NCBI GenBank assembly: GCA_017936685.1
Contig: JAGBFA010000004.1
Span: forward strand, 124,001-188,000
Length of the DNA stretch: 64,000 nucleotides
Origin: Alistipes sp.
GTDB taxonomy: Bacteria; Bacteroidota; Bacteroidia; Bacteroidales; Rikenellaceae
Reading direction: 5' to 3'
Shown here: piece after piece, positions 25,585 to 35,003 of the stretch
Position numbering within the stretch: the stretch's first letter is position 1
How the letters are laid out: every line of letters begins with the position of its first letter
Position numbers and translations under genes: made by a program
The notes under the pieces: generated by a model
Told to the model about the DNA's origin: nothing
Seen by the model: the letters and a program-made list of their open reading frames with translations, nothing else
Databases searched by the model: none

Positions 25585-26574
25585 TCAAAGCTGGCCGGTC
25601 ATGCGGAAATATTTGTCGAGCGTCAGCAGCGATATTAGCTTCTCGCGGTGACGGTCTGCGAACTGTGCCACATAGCGGTTGGCATTCTCGACTATGGCGC
25701 GTGCCCGATCGGGGTGATCTATATAATATTGCAGCCGCTCGGGCAGATCGGCATAGTCGTCGCGTATGGCCACATAGTGGTAGTCGGGGATCAACCGCCC
25801 CTCCATGAACCATGTCTCGTAGTGTGGCCGCGGCATGACGGCCAACGAGTTTGACGACATGATCCATTTGAGGTTGGTGGCCACGTCGTTGCCTTCCAAT
25901 GCCAGAATGAATTTGTATTTGAGCTGCTCGTAGAACGATATCTTGGGGCGGTGCCATTCGGGGTAGTCGCGGCAGTGGGGGTCGCACTCGCCAAGATCGC
26001 ACATCTGATGGCCGTACCACTGCTCGAAGAAGCGTATGCGGTGGGGCTTGTGCGATATGTAGGCGCGGAATATCAGCCGGTCGATCTTCGACTCGAAGTC
26101 GATGCCGTCGTGCAGGAAACAGAAGTGACGGTTCTTGTCGAGGTTGAGCAGCACCGAGTTGGCATTATCGCCCGTTATGGGGCGGCTCTTGACGATCGAT
26201 GCCGCCTCGGGGGTATGCGTGACATCGCCGAAGAGGTATCGCCAGCGAAGCGAGTCGTCGAAGAAGCGCGTATATTCATAGGCATCGAAGAAGTATGCCG
26301 TAGGCCGCGGACGCTGCCGGTAGGTCATCTCCCCCAAACGCGGCGCATCTGCATTCCCCCCCCCGAAAATATCGGCCGGAGAGGACAGTTTGTTGTAGTA
26401 GTCGGCTCTCTCGCGGATATAATCTCTGTCGGCACGCGTTTCGATCTCGGCCAGCAGTTCCGGCAGGCGGCGGCGCAGCAGCGGTTTTGGTACGGCATAG
26501 CGCGCCAGCGAGTGCATATAATACAATATCTGGCTGTTGTGGCCGTTGTGCAGCATATATCCGAGGCTCTTCAT
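25585..26574 (-). CDS. Glycosyltransferase family 90 (CAP10-like), with an in-frame G9 tract
   Basis: A 329-residue protein of the GT90 group (PF05686). The core is KYKFILALEGNDVATNLKW, then SSNSLAVMPRPHYETWFMEG and LIPDYHYVAI, the CAP10 signature with its acceptor/donor-site residues. Role: probably transfer of a sugar (xylose in known relatives) to an LPS or capsule glycan. Codons 71-73 are GGG GGG GGG, a run of nine G (C9 at 26356-26364 on the plus strand). Slippage by one base would truncate the protein early, so it could switch on and off. The frame is intact here. No neighbours on the same strand. Confidence 0.85.
   Translation of the reverse strand: MKSLGYMLHNGHNSQILYYMHSLARYAVPKPLLRRRLPELLAEIETRADRDYIRERADYYNKLSSPADIFGGGNADAPRLGEMTYRQRPRPTAYFFDAYEYTRFFDDSLRWRYLFGDVTHTPEAASIVKSRPITGDNANSVLLNLDKNRHFCFLHDGIDFESKIDRLIFRAYISHKPHRIRFFEQWYGHQMCDLGECDPHCRDYPEWHRPKISFYEQLKYKFILALEGNDVATNLKWIMSSNSLAVMPRPHYETWFMEGRLIPDYHYVAIRDDYADLPERLQYYIDHPDRARAIVENANRYVAQFADRHREKLISLLTLDKYFRMTGQL
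26356..26364 (-). repeat. Homopolymeric G9 tract inside the GT90 gene
   Basis: Nine G on the coding strand at codons 71-73. The only other G9 I noted in the window lies in the promoter at 1096-1104. Confidence 0.9.
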
Positions 26575-26765
26575 CTTCCTGTTATCTCTTATGTTAATAC
26601 AAAGATAAACATAAGTGAGCGCAACGCCAAATTTATTTGAGCATTGCCGAGCGAGAGTGTCTTTCGCGATCCGACGCGCGGCAATATTACGCAGTATTCG
26701 GCAGTCATGTGATGTAAAAGGATAAAAATCCCCATAAATAGGGAGGTGAAACGAAAAATTTTAGT

Positions 26766-26773
26766 TACTTTTG
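26766..26773 (+). promoter_or_regulatory. -7 box of the PHP gene
   Basis: TACTTTTG, 25 bases before the ATG at 26798. The rest of 26575-26765 holds nothing I recognise. Confidence 0.5.
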
Positions 26774-26797
26774 CATATAAATCTAACTAACTGTGAT

Positions 26798-27952
26798 ATG
26801 AAAAAGAAAATTTCACTGCTGCTTATAGCTGCATTCGCCATGTTTGCAGCCGATGCGGCCGTTCCTCACCCGATCGTCCTGCCCGACATCGACGGCTACA
26901 AGACGCTAAAAGGCGACATGCACATACACACCGTCTTCTCGGACGGCACGGTATGGCCGACAACGCGTGTCGAGGAGGCTGTGATGGAGGGATTGGACGT
27001 GATTGCCATCACCGATCATGTCGACACCCGTCTGCAAAAGTACACCAACAAAGGCTTGTTCCGATGCGACCGCAACGAATCGTATCGCATAGCCGCCGCC
27101 GCAGGCAAGGCTGCCGACGTACTCGTCATACACGGCGGAGAGATCTCGCGCGGCATGCCTCCCGGACACTGGAACGCGCTGTTCATCGACGACAACGATG
27201 CCATAGCCGCCGCGGCCGAGAAGTACGACGACAACCATGTGAAGGCCATGCGCGCCGGTTTGAAAGAGGCGCGTCGTCAGGGAGCATTCACCGTGTGGAA
27301 CCACCCTCACTGGGAGCGTCAGGCGCAGAACGAGACGCGCTGGTATGACGAGCACACCCATCTCTACGACGAGGGTTACATGCACGGCATAGAGATCTAC
27401 AACGGCTTTTGCGGTTACTCGCCCGAGGCGCACCGCTGGGCTATCGACCACGGTTGCGCGCTGATCAGTGGTACCGACACGCATAAGCCGCTGTTCCTCA
27501 ACATCGACTACGCCAACGGCATGCACCGCCCCGTGACGCTGATATTCGCCAAGGAGCGCACGTTGGAGGGTGTGCGCGAGGCATTAGACAGCCGTCGCAC
27601 GGCCGTTCTGGCCGACGAGCACGTATATGGCAGCGAGGAGCTTATCGGAGAACTATTCTCGGCTCTGTTCGAGGTGTCGGACATCAAGTATTCCGAGAAG
27701 AAGGTGACATTCAAGGTCGTCAACCGCAGCTCGGTGCCCCTCTTCCTGAGCAAGGCCCCCGGCAGCGAGCAGGTGGTCTTCCCGCGCGACATGATCGTGC
27801 GCCCCTTCGAGTGCATGACCATGACCATCTACGGATTAGACAACAAGAAGCCCATAGGCCTCGACAGTTTCGACGTCAATTTCTACGTCAACAACTTCCT
27901 CACCGAACCGGACAAACCCTTGGTGCATTCGATACATTTCGCTTTCCCGTGA
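26798..27952 (+). CDS. PHP-domain phosphoesterase (Sb-PDE-like), secreted, 384 aa
   Basis: A signal peptide (residues 1-22, ending near AADAAVP) leads to a PHP domain: GDMHIHTVFSDGTVWP supplies the first metal-binding HxH, then DVIAITDHVD, HGGEIS, WNHPHW and SGTDTHKP, the remaining metal ligands. This fits the periplasmic phosphodiesterase (Sb-PDE) family of Bacteroidetes. Substrate unknown. The C-terminal 100 residues form a beta-rich domain that I do not recognise. Start at 26798 is fixed by the signal and the promoter box. A P-element begins 3 bases after the stop. Confidence 0.85.
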   Translation: MKKKISLLLIAAFAMFAADAAVPHPIVLPDIDGYKTLKGDMHIHTVFSDGTVWPTTRVEEAVMEGLDVIAITDHVDTRLQKYTNKGLFRCDRNESYRIAAAAGKAADVLVIHGGEISRGMPPGHWNALFIDDNDAIAAAAEKYDDNHVKAMRAGLKEARRQGAFTVWNHPHWERQAQNETRWYDEHTHLYDEGYMHGIEIYNGFCGYSPEAHRWAIDHGCALISGTDTHKPLFLNIDYANGMHRPVTLIFAKERTLEGVREALDSRRTAVLADEHVYGSEELIGELFSALFEVSDIKYSEKKVTFKVVNRSSVPLFLSKAPGSEQVVFPRDMIVRPFECMTMTIYGLDNKKPIGLDSFDVNFYVNNFLTEPDKPLVHSIHFAFP

Positions 27953-27954
27953 AA

Positions 27955-28076
27955 ATTTTTCCGTGAAAAGCGGCATTCTACTGCCGCGCACTTGCTCGCC
28001 CAAATGGGAAGTACATTAGTACGTCCCATCTGGGCGATCTTCGTTTGCGTGGTATAATACCGCTTTTGACGAAAAA
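27955..28076. repeat. P-element 2 (full length)
   Basis: Ends TTTTTCCGTGAAAAGCGGC and CCGCTTTTGACGAAAAA; the central hairpin has GGGAAGTAC and GTACGTCCC arms inside CGCCCAAAT/ATCTGGGCG arms. It follows the PHP stop codon at once and duplicates the GTGAAAA motif there. Confidence 0.85.
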
Positions 28077-28316
28077 TCGTTTCTTTTCCATGAAAATGCC
28101 GCACCTGCTTCCTCTCCTCGTCGCTCGCCAATGGGCAGTATGCCAGCACAGACCATCGTCTCGCTCTGTCACTCCGAGGGAGGGCGCATGCCCGACCGTG
28201 GGAGTCTCGCGGTCGGGAGCACCGTTTGTTTCCACAAAAAAAGAGATTCTCACGTCGGACGTTCCGTCCTCCTCAGAATGACAGGGTGGAAATAGTCTCC
28301 AAAGAATCATGCACCC
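28077..28316. repeat. R-family repeat pair between P-elements
   Basis: R unit TGTCACTCCGAGGGAGGG at about 28159-28218 and inverted unit GAGATTCTCACGTCGGACG at about 28239-28284. No gene. Confidence 0.7.
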
Positions 28317-28438
28317 TTTTTCGTCAAAAGCGGTTAGTTGCAACGCGTAACGAAAAGTGCCCGGACAGGTTGTACTAATCGTACTACCTGTTCGGGCAGT
28401 TGAGCGAGCGGCCGCAAATGACCGCTTTTCACGGAAAA
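28317..28438. repeat. P-element 3 (full length)
   Basis: Ends TTTTTCGTCAAAAGCGGT and ACCGCTTTTCACGGAAAA. The nested hairpin arms are GCCCGGACAGG and CCTGTTCGGGC around TTGTACTAATCGTACTA. Orientation is opposite to copy 2. Confidence 0.85.
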
Positions 28439-28460
28439 CTTCAAAAGCACCACAACCGCA

Positions 28461-28583
28461 TTTTTCGTCAAAAGGCATTAGTTACAAGCCGCACGTGAAA
28501 AATCCGCAGATGGGCTGTACTCGACGTACTGCCCATTTGCGGATTTGAACGAGGCGCAGGAAATGATGCCTTTTCACGAAAAA
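28461..28583. repeat. P-element 4 (full length, AAAGGCAT subtype)
   Basis: Ends TTTTTCGTCAAAAGGCAT and ATGCCTTTTCACGAAAAA. Central arms AATCCGCAGATGGGC and GCCCATTTGCGGATT are perfect apart from a pair or two. It ends 12 bases from the patatin-gene stop codon on the minus strand. Confidence 0.85.
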
Positions 28584-28594
28584 GTCACGAAAAA

Positions 28595-30892
28595 TCAATA
28601 GTAGGTACCTTTGGGACCAAATATAGCATACCCGAAGTTGAAGGTCAGATAGAGGTTGTTCCAATTCTTGAAGTTATACTTGGTCATGGCAAGACTTATT
28701 GGGCCGACAGGGGTGTGATAGACCACGGAGAAGTCGGCCATGTAGTGCATAAGAGAATCCTCGAAACGGTCGCGCAGCATAGCGAAGACACTGAGTCGCA
28801 AATAGAGGTTGTTGATTATTTTCAGAGTCGGCATAAGTCCGGCACCGAGATAGCGTTTGGCGCGGAACTCGGGCATGTAGATCATGCGCGAGTGGAGCAG
28901 GGGCGCATAGACGGGAGCCGATATGGAGGTCGCCTCGGGCGAGTCGAGACCCGAATAGTTGGTGTAGACACCCTCCAAGGAGTAGCCCCACGAGAAGCGG
29001 CCGCCGCGCGAGACGTCGAAATATTGCTCCCACACACTCTTGACACCCCACCACTGATGAATGTTGTCGATGCGGTCGGAGCTGTCGGGGAAGAGCAGAT
29101 CGCCGCTCGAATCGCGTTCGTCGCGGCCATAGACATATATGCCTGAGACGGCTATGCGCGAGCCGTGCGTGGGATAGAGTATGCGGTCGAGCGACGAGCG
29201 TTCGATCTCCAACTTGGGAGCCACATAGGTGAAGTGGGTGTACTGGCGCGATTTGTAGTGCTCCATGTCGTAACCGTAGGAGTTGCGTCCCAGGTTGATC
29301 GTAAGGTCGACGACGCTCTTGCGCGTGGGAGCCACACCCACGGCGAACGACAGGAAGTTCTCCTTGGCCTTGATGGCAGCCGAGTTGCTGACCTCGGTAA
29401 GGTTGCCGAAATTACCGTGCAGCGTATTGGTGATATTGAAATTATAGGAGTAATCGAAGAATACGGGGCGGCGCGAAAGCAGCACGGTGCGGCCTTTGAG
29501 ACGCACCATGGTGTAGATGGGACCGAGCAGCATGTCGAGGTTGGCCTTTTGCACCACGCGACCCCACGACTGATAGCCGATGCCGATGTAGCCGAGGTTG
29601 AACGCCGTCGAGGAGATGTTTCCGCCGAAGGAGAAGTTGAGCCGCGGTTTGAGATGCAGAGGCAGCGTCATGTCGAACTTTCCGCTCACCGAGTCGAACT
29701 CCATGCGCGGGAACCGTCCCTGCAATGCGGTGTTTGCCAGCAGCATCATATAATGGTCGTGCACGTCGTCGAACGGAAGGGCGGACATGTCGCTGCCGCG
29801 CTTGCGGTCAAGGCGCATGATGTTGTCGACCATGGCCTGCTGGTTGGCGTTGAGTCCATCGGCACGTATCGACTGCACGACCGTCTCGGGGCATCGGCTG
29901 CGGAAGGCTTCGCGCCGCTCACGGAACTCGTCGGCACTCATGCGGCGGGTGACGAGCGATTCTATCTCGGACATGCGCTCCATCGTGTCGTCGTAGCCCA
30001 GATCCATCACATAGCGTCCCTGCGAGAAGTCGAGCGTGGAGATGTCCACGGCACGGCCTATGAGCAGCGAACGCCCCTCGGGCATGTCGTAGTCGGTGGG
30101 CATGGTAGAGAGTGCCATAACCTGGTCGATGACCGAAACATCTTCACCCACAGGCTCGTCGTCCTTGCCGCAGCGGGCACCGATGAGTATGTCGGGGTGG
30201 AACGATTCGTCGAGCACCTGCCACGGGAAGTTGTTGTAACAGCCGCCGTCGCACATTATCATGGAGTCGATCTCGATTGGCGGAAAGGCCACCGGAATAG
30301 CCATCGAAGCACGCACGGCACGCGCCAGATCGCCGCGCCGCAGCTCGACGGCACGGTGGCGGTTGATGTCGGTGGCCATGCAGCGGAACGGCACCATCAG
30401 CGAATCGAAGTCGCCGCCGGCAGCCGCGCTCGCACTCTCGAACAGCCCGAGCAGTGCCATGTCGATCTGTGCCGTATTGATCATCGAGCCGGGGATACTC
30501 AACCGCCGGCGGTTGGGAAAATCTTTCTGCTCGCGATGCGTCGACAGCCGCAGATTGAGCATGCCGTGCATATAGTCGCGCTCACGGTAATAATAGAAAT
30601 ATTTGTCGTCGATACGCCCCGACACCCACTTCTCGGGTGCGCCCGACAGGACGATCTGCTCCATCTCCTCGGTCGAATAACCGGCGGCATAGAGAGCGGC
30701 CACGATGGCACCCATCGACGTACCCGATATGTAGTCGATCGGAATGCCCTTCTGCTCCAATGCCCGTATGACACCTATGTGATACAACCCCTTGGCACCG
30801 CCTCCGCTGAGCACCAGTCCGACGCTCTGTGCGCGTCCGGCAGCGGGCAACAGCAGCAAAAACAACAGAATCGACGAGAAAATTCTTCGCAT
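28595..30892 (-). CDS. Patatin-like phospholipase with a C-terminal outer-membrane barrel, 765 aa
   Basis: A signal peptide (residues 1-21) precedes a patatin domain: GLVLSGGGAKGLYHIGVIRAL (oxyanion hole), GTSMGAIVAALYAAGY (nucleophile Ser, GxSxG) and DGGCYNNFPW (catalytic Asp). A POTRA-like stretch and a beta-barrel of the surface-antigen/BamA type fill the last 350 residues, ending in an aromatic residue (KGTYY). The design is that of type Vd autotransporters such as PlpD. It is probably an outer-membrane or surface lipase. A -7 box TACTTTTG is at 30934-30941. Confidence 0.92.
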   Translation of the reverse strand: MRRIFSSILLFLLLLPAAGRAQSVGLVLSGGGAKGLYHIGVIRALEQKGIPIDYISGTSMGAIVAALYAAGYSTEEMEQIVLSGAPEKWVSGRIDDKYFYYYRERDYMHGMLNLRLSTHREQKDFPNRRRLSIPGSMINTAQIDMALLGLFESASAAAGGDFDSLMVPFRCMATDINRHRAVELRRGDLARAVRASMAIPVAFPPIEIDSMIMCDGGCYNNFPWQVLDESFHPDILIGARCGKDDEPVGEDVSVIDQVMALSTMPTDYDMPEGRSLLIGRAVDISTLDFSQGRYVMDLGYDDTMERMSEIESLVTRRMSADEFRERREAFRSRCPETVVQSIRADGLNANQQAMVDNIMRLDRKRGSDMSALPFDDVHDHYMMLLANTALQGRFPRMEFDSVSGKFDMTLPLHLKPRLNFSFGGNISSTAFNLGYIGIGYQSWGRVVQKANLDMLLGPIYTMVRLKGRTVLLSRRPVFFDYSYNFNITNTLHGNFGNLTEVSNSAAIKAKENFLSFAVGVAPTRKSVVDLTINLGRNSYGYDMEHYKSRQYTHFTYVAPKLEIERSSLDRILYPTHGSRIAVSGIYVYGRDERDSSGDLLFPDSSDRIDNIHQWWGVKSVWEQYFDVSRGGRFSWGYSLEGVYTNYSGLDSPEATSISAPVYAPLLHSRMIYMPEFRAKRYLGAGLMPTLKIINNLYLRLSVFAMLRDRFEDSLMHYMADFSVVYHTPVGPISLAMTKYNFKNWNNLYLTFNFGYAIFGPKGTYY

Positions 30893-30907
30893 ATCACAAA
30901 TTTTTGA

Positions 30908-30941
30908 TACCTTTGTAACCTAATATATACCTACAAAAGTA
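30908..30941. promoter_or_regulatory. Divergent -7 boxes for the patatin gene and pheS
   Basis: TACCTTTG at 30908-30915 (plus, toward pheS) and CAAAAGTA at 30934-30941 (minus-strand TACTTTTG, toward the patatin gene). The two boxes are crossed, so the transcripts would overlap. Confidence 0.5.
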
Positions 30942-30975
30942 GTACATTTTAGCAAAACCACAAGTACAACATACC

Positions 30976-32001
30976 ATGACAGACAGAATAAACGAACTTT
31001 TGACCCGTATCGAGGAGTTCAAGCCGGCAACGGCTGCCGAGGTAGAGGCGTTCCGCATAAAGCTGCTCGGCAAGCGAGGCGAGATAGGCGCGCTGATGGA
31101 GGAGTTCAAGAGCGTGGCTCCCGAGCTTAAACGCGAATTGGGGCAGAAGCTCAACCATCTGAAAACAACCGCCGCGGCACGTATCGAGGCACTGCGGCAG
31201 ACAATCGGCGAGAAGGAGCAGGCGGCCTCGTCGCACATCGACGACATGACTCGTCCGGGCACGGCCGAGCGCATCGGCTCGCGTCACCCCATATCGATCG
31301 TCAAAAACCAGATCGTCGAGATCTTCTCGCGCTTAGGCTATACCGTGGCCGACGGTCCGGAGATCGAGGACGACTGGCACGTATTCTCGGCTCTTAACTT
31401 CCCGCCCGAGCACCCGGCACGCGACATGCAGGACACCTTCTTCATCGAGAAGAACCCCGACATCGTGCTGCGCACGCACACCTCGTCGATACAGGTGCGC
31501 ACGATGGAGCGTCAGAAGCCGCCCATTCGCGTCATCTGCCCCGGCCGCGTGTTCCGCAACGAGGCCATATCGTATCGCGCACACTGCATATTCCACCAGA
31601 TCGAGGGACTCTACATCGACCGCAACGTATCGTTCGCCGATCTGAAACAGTCGATACTCTACTTCGCCAAAGAGCTTTTCGGCGAGCAGACCCGCATACG
31701 CATGCGTCCGTCGTACTTCCCCTTCACCGAGCCGTCGGCCGAAGTCGACGTATCGTGCAGCATCTGCGGCGGCAAGGGCTGCGGCGTATGCAAGGGCACG
31801 GGCTGGTTGGAGATCATGGGTTGCGGCATGGTAGACCCCAATGTCTTGGAGGCCAACGGCATAGATCACACCCAGTACTCGGGCTTCGCCTTTGGTATGG
31901 GTATTGAGCGTATCGCCATGCTCAAATACGGCGTGGGCGATCTGCGTCTCTACTTCGAGAACGACGTGCGTTTTCTGAACCAGTTCGACAGCGCACTGTA
32001 A
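30976..32001 (+). CDS. pheS: Phenylalanine-tRNA ligase alpha subunit
   Basis: A 341-residue class II aaRS. An N-terminal coiled-coil domain binds tRNA; motif 2 is PGRVFRNEAISYRAHCIFHQIEG and motif 3 is FAFGMGIERIAMLKYGV. A Cys cluster (CSICGGKGCGVCKGTGW) in the loop between motifs is a common Bacteroidetes insertion and may bind zinc. With PheT it attaches Phe to tRNA. It begins the run pheS-TPR-envC-ybeY-mnmG. Confidence 0.96.
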   Translation: MTDRINELLTRIEEFKPATAAEVEAFRIKLLGKRGEIGALMEEFKSVAPELKRELGQKLNHLKTTAAARIEALRQTIGEKEQAASSHIDDMTRPGTAERIGSRHPISIVKNQIVEIFSRLGYTVADGPEIEDDWHVFSALNFPPEHPARDMQDTFFIEKNPDIVLRTHTSSIQVRTMERQKPPIRVICPGRVFRNEAISYRAHCIFHQIEGLYIDRNVSFADLKQSILYFAKELFGEQTRIRMRPSYFPFTEPSAEVDVSCSICGGKGCGVCKGTGWLEIMGCGMVDPNVLEANGIDHTQYSGFAFGMGIERIAMLKYGVGDLRLYFENDVRFLNQFDSAL

Positions 32002-32069
32002 ACGGGCTGCCGCGCACTATCCGCTGCCCGCAAGCGGCTTGCGCGCACAGACCAAAACAGAGATACAGG

Positions 32070-33854
32070 GTGACAGGCATATTGAAAAATATCTGTTCGG
32101 CGGCACTTGTCGTAGTGTTTCTGAGTGGCTTCGCATCGATGCGTCGCCCCTCCGTCAAGGCACGCGCCGTCGAAACGGCTGCCACGCCCGAACAACAGAT
32201 CGAATATCCCGAGTCGCTGCGACAGACATATCTCTACACGGACGGCATAAAGGCTCTCGACATCGACGGCGATACGCTGCGTGCCGAGAGGCTGTGGCGC
32301 AAGGCCGTCGGCATCGACTCGACATACGCGCCGGCATTGTATCGGCTCTCGATGCTCGCCGCCGACCGCGATTCGCTCGCCGAAGCTGCCGAGCTGGCAC
32401 GCCGCACCTATCTTTGCGACACGATGAACCGGTGGTATGCGCAACTCTACGGACGCATGCTGCTGGCCACGGAGCGATACGATCTGGCTCTGCCCATATA
32501 CAGGAGGCTTACGGCCATCGACTCGCAGGAGCCGGAGAACTACCGCCTGCTGGCACTGCTCTACGCCCGCAGCAATCTGCCCTTTTCGGCCATAACCACG
32601 CTCGACACGGCCGAGATACGCTTCGGGCATCACAGGCTGCTGAGCGACTTGAAACAGCAGCTGCTATTCTCTACGGGGCAGCTGTCGAAGGCCGTGGAGG
32701 AGGGACGTCGCACGGTGGAGAGTTTTCCTTACGACGTGGAGGCCTACATATCGCTCAGCGAGGCATATTCGGCCACGGGCAAGGATTCGTTGGCATTCGC
32801 CACGCTCCACAAGGCTTTCATGATCGACTCGACCGATCTGAGGCTGATGCAGGCGTTAGGCAGCTATTACGAGAAACATCGCTTCTACCGCGAATACCTC
32901 GGCATCGAACGCCGGTTGTTCGCCGACGAGCGCATACCCGTCGAGCAGAAGATAAAACGCTTCGAGCAGCTCACGTCGAGCATCGATTTCTACCGCGAGC
33001 ACTATTTCCAGATCAACGATCTGGCCTCGACTCTGGCGGTGAAATATCCCGACAACCGTGAGGTGGTCGATCTCTACGGCGGCCATCTGATAGCCTCGGG
33101 CAACGCCGAGACGGCCTTGGAATACTACCGCCGACATCTCGACAGAGACGACCCCGATCTGGATACATATCTGATGATCATGCAATTGGAGTCGTATTTG
33201 GAACAGACCGACTCGCTTTCGGCCGATCTCGACCGCGCCATAGCGCACTTCCCCGACAACACCACGCTGCTGACCAATCTGGGACATCTGCGCGGCGCGG
33301 AAAACCGCTATCGCGAATCGGTGAAATATTACCGGCAGGCGTTGCGCCATGCCGACAACGACACCTTGCGCAGCGAGATATGGGGCTACATCGGCGATGT
33401 GTACCACATGCAGGGTGACATGCGGCAGACATTCAAGGCTTACGACAAATCGCTGCACCATTTCGCCGACAATGCTATGGTGCTCAACAACTACGCCTAT
33501 TTCCTATCCGTTGAGGGCAAGGATCTCGACAAGGCACTGGCCATGGCCTCGCGCGTCATGGCACTCGAAAGCGGCAACCCGACCTACATCGACACCTACG
33601 CATGGGTGTTGTACAGGCTCGGGCGGTTGGAGGAGGCCAAGCGTGCCATGCAGCAGGCACTGTCGCTCGACCGGCGGCAGAGTGCCGATCTGGCGGCGCA
33701 CTACGGCGACATACTGTGGGATCTGGGTGAAAAGTTCATGGCCGAGACCTACTGGAAACGCGCCGTCGAGCGCGGATTCGACAAAGCCCAGATGGAGGCG
33801 CACATGGAGATGATGAAGAACCGATCGTCCTCGAAGGACGACAAACAACGATAA
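32070..33854 (+). CDS. TPR-repeat protein, exported, 594 aa
   Basis: A hydrophobic N-terminus (AALVVVFLSGFASM) suggests a signal peptide or anchor. Most of the protein is a solenoid of TPR repeats (for example ETALEYYRRHLD, ESVKYYRQALRHADND, LDKALAMASRVMALE, RLEEAKRAMQQALSLD). Start is a GTG at 32070; no upstream ATG exists in frame and the next Met lies after the signal. Bacteroidetes keep a similar TPR protein next to the EnvC homolog and ybeY, so it may be part of cell-wall or division control. No catalytic motif. Confidence 0.85.
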   Translation: MTGILKNICSAALVVVFLSGFASMRRPSVKARAVETAATPEQQIEYPESLRQTYLYTDGIKALDIDGDTLRAERLWRKAVGIDSTYAPALYRLSMLAADRDSLAEAAELARRTYLCDTMNRWYAQLYGRMLLATERYDLALPIYRRLTAIDSQEPENYRLLALLYARSNLPFSAITTLDTAEIRFGHHRLLSDLKQQLLFSTGQLSKAVEEGRRTVESFPYDVEAYISLSEAYSATGKDSLAFATLHKAFMIDSTDLRLMQALGSYYEKHRFYREYLGIERRLFADERIPVEQKIKRFEQLTSSIDFYREHYFQINDLASTLAVKYPDNREVVDLYGGHLIASGNAETALEYYRRHLDRDDPDLDTYLMIMQLESYLEQTDSLSADLDRAIAHFPDNTTLLTNLGHLRGAENRYRESVKYYRQALRHADNDTLRSEIWGYIGDVYHMQGDMRQTFKAYDKSLHHFADNAMVLNNYAYFLSVEGKDLDKALAMASRVMALESGNPTYIDTYAWVLYRLGRLEEAKRAMQQALSLDRRQSADLAAHYGDILWDLGEKFMAETYWKRAVERGFDKAQMEAHMEMMKNRSSSKDDKQR

Positions 33855-33857
33855 CAG

Positions 33858-34997
33858 ATGCCTGATCGGAAATATATCGGACGATTGCTCTTTGCGGCAG
33901 CGGCAGTGCTGCTGGCGGCCACAACGTGCCCCGATGCCGCGGCACAGTCGAAGAGTGCCGTAGAGAAGCAGCGGGCAAAGGTGGAGAGCTACAAACGCGA
34001 CCTGGAAGAGTGCAAGCGTCGCATGCGGGAGATAGTGGCCTCGAAGAGTTCGGCCTCACGTCAGATAGAGCAGCTGCGCACGCAGATGAATCTGCGCAAC
34101 AACCTCATACACGAAACCGAAGAGGAGATGCGGCTGTTGCAGCAGCAGATCGCGAGCAGCGACTCGGTGGCATCGGTGCTCGATGCGGAGATCGGGCGCA
34201 ACCGCGAGATATATGCCGAGATGGTGCGCGAGGCGTGGCGCAACTATCGTCAGAACAACTACACGACATACCTCTTTGCTTCGCACGGTGTCGGCGACGC
34301 GGTGCGGCGTGCAGCCAACATCAAACGTGTGGCCGAGATGCGTGCCGAGAAAGCGGCCGAGATCGCCGCACAGGAGCAGGTGTTGGGCGAGCATCGTGCC
34401 GAGCTGAGCCGCCGCAAGCACGAGCTCGACTCGGTGAGTCTGTCGCTCGCCTCGGAGCGCAGTGCCCTCCGACAGGACATATCCGACGTAAGAAGCCGCC
34501 TGAGCAAGCTCTCGGCCAACGAGAAGAAGACTTTGGCCGAACAAAGCAGCTACCAAAAACGATTGGACTCGGCCGTCGAGGAGCTGCGGCGGCTGACCAA
34601 GGGCAACAAGGAGGGTGCATCGTTCTCCGAGAAGACGAGCAATCTGAATCTGCCGGTCGAGGGTGGGTCGGTCTTGCGCTATAAGAACAACGTGGCATAC
34701 GTCAAGGGAGGGCGCGGGGCCAAGGTCGTATCGATATACGACGGCAAGGTGGTCAAGGTATCCCCCGACAACACCAACCGCTTCTCGGTGTTCGTGGCTC
34801 ACGGCGGCTACATATCGACCTACGTGCATCTGGGCAGCGTCTGCGTTGCCGAGGGCGACAAGATAAAGAAGAATCAACAGATAGGCACCGTCGGCATAGG
34901 ACTCGACGACGAGGGGCACGAGAGCATCTACATGAATTTCGCCCTCTACAACCCCGACGGCAAGAAGCTCAACGCCGCCAACTGCTTTAAAAAATAG
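33858..34997 (+). CDS. envC: EnvC-like murein hydrolase activator (degenerate LytM)
   Basis: A signal peptide (about residues 1-30) precedes a long coiled coil (about 35-270) and a C-terminal LytM/M23 fold (about 285-375). The zinc ligands that active M23 enzymes need (HxxxD and HxH) are missing or changed: only YVHL remains recognisable and the final His motif is YMNFAL. The same loss marks E. coli EnvC, which activates amidases instead of cutting peptidoglycan. So this is probably an amidase activator in the periplasm. It lies 4 bases after the TPR gene. Confidence 0.82.
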   Translation: MPDRKYIGRLLFAAAAVLLAATTCPDAAAQSKSAVEKQRAKVESYKRDLEECKRRMREIVASKSSASRQIEQLRTQMNLRNNLIHETEEEMRLLQQQIASSDSVASVLDAEIGRNREIYAEMVREAWRNYRQNNYTTYLFASHGVGDAVRRAANIKRVAEMRAEKAAEIAAQEQVLGEHRAELSRRKHELDSVSLSLASERSALRQDISDVRSRLSKLSANEKKTLAEQSSYQKRLDSAVEELRRLTKGNKEGASFSEKTSNLNLPVEGGSVLRYKNNVAYVKGGRGAKVVSIYDGKVVKVSPDNTNRFSVFVAHGGYISTYVHLGSVCVAEGDKIKKNQQIGTVGIGLDDEGHESIYMNFALYNPDGKKLNAANCFKK

Positions 34998-35003
34998 AGG
35001 CTC

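Noticed and set aside
33858..34997. Active M23 peptidoglycan peptidase
   Set aside because: The required zinc ligands are missing in the LytM domain.
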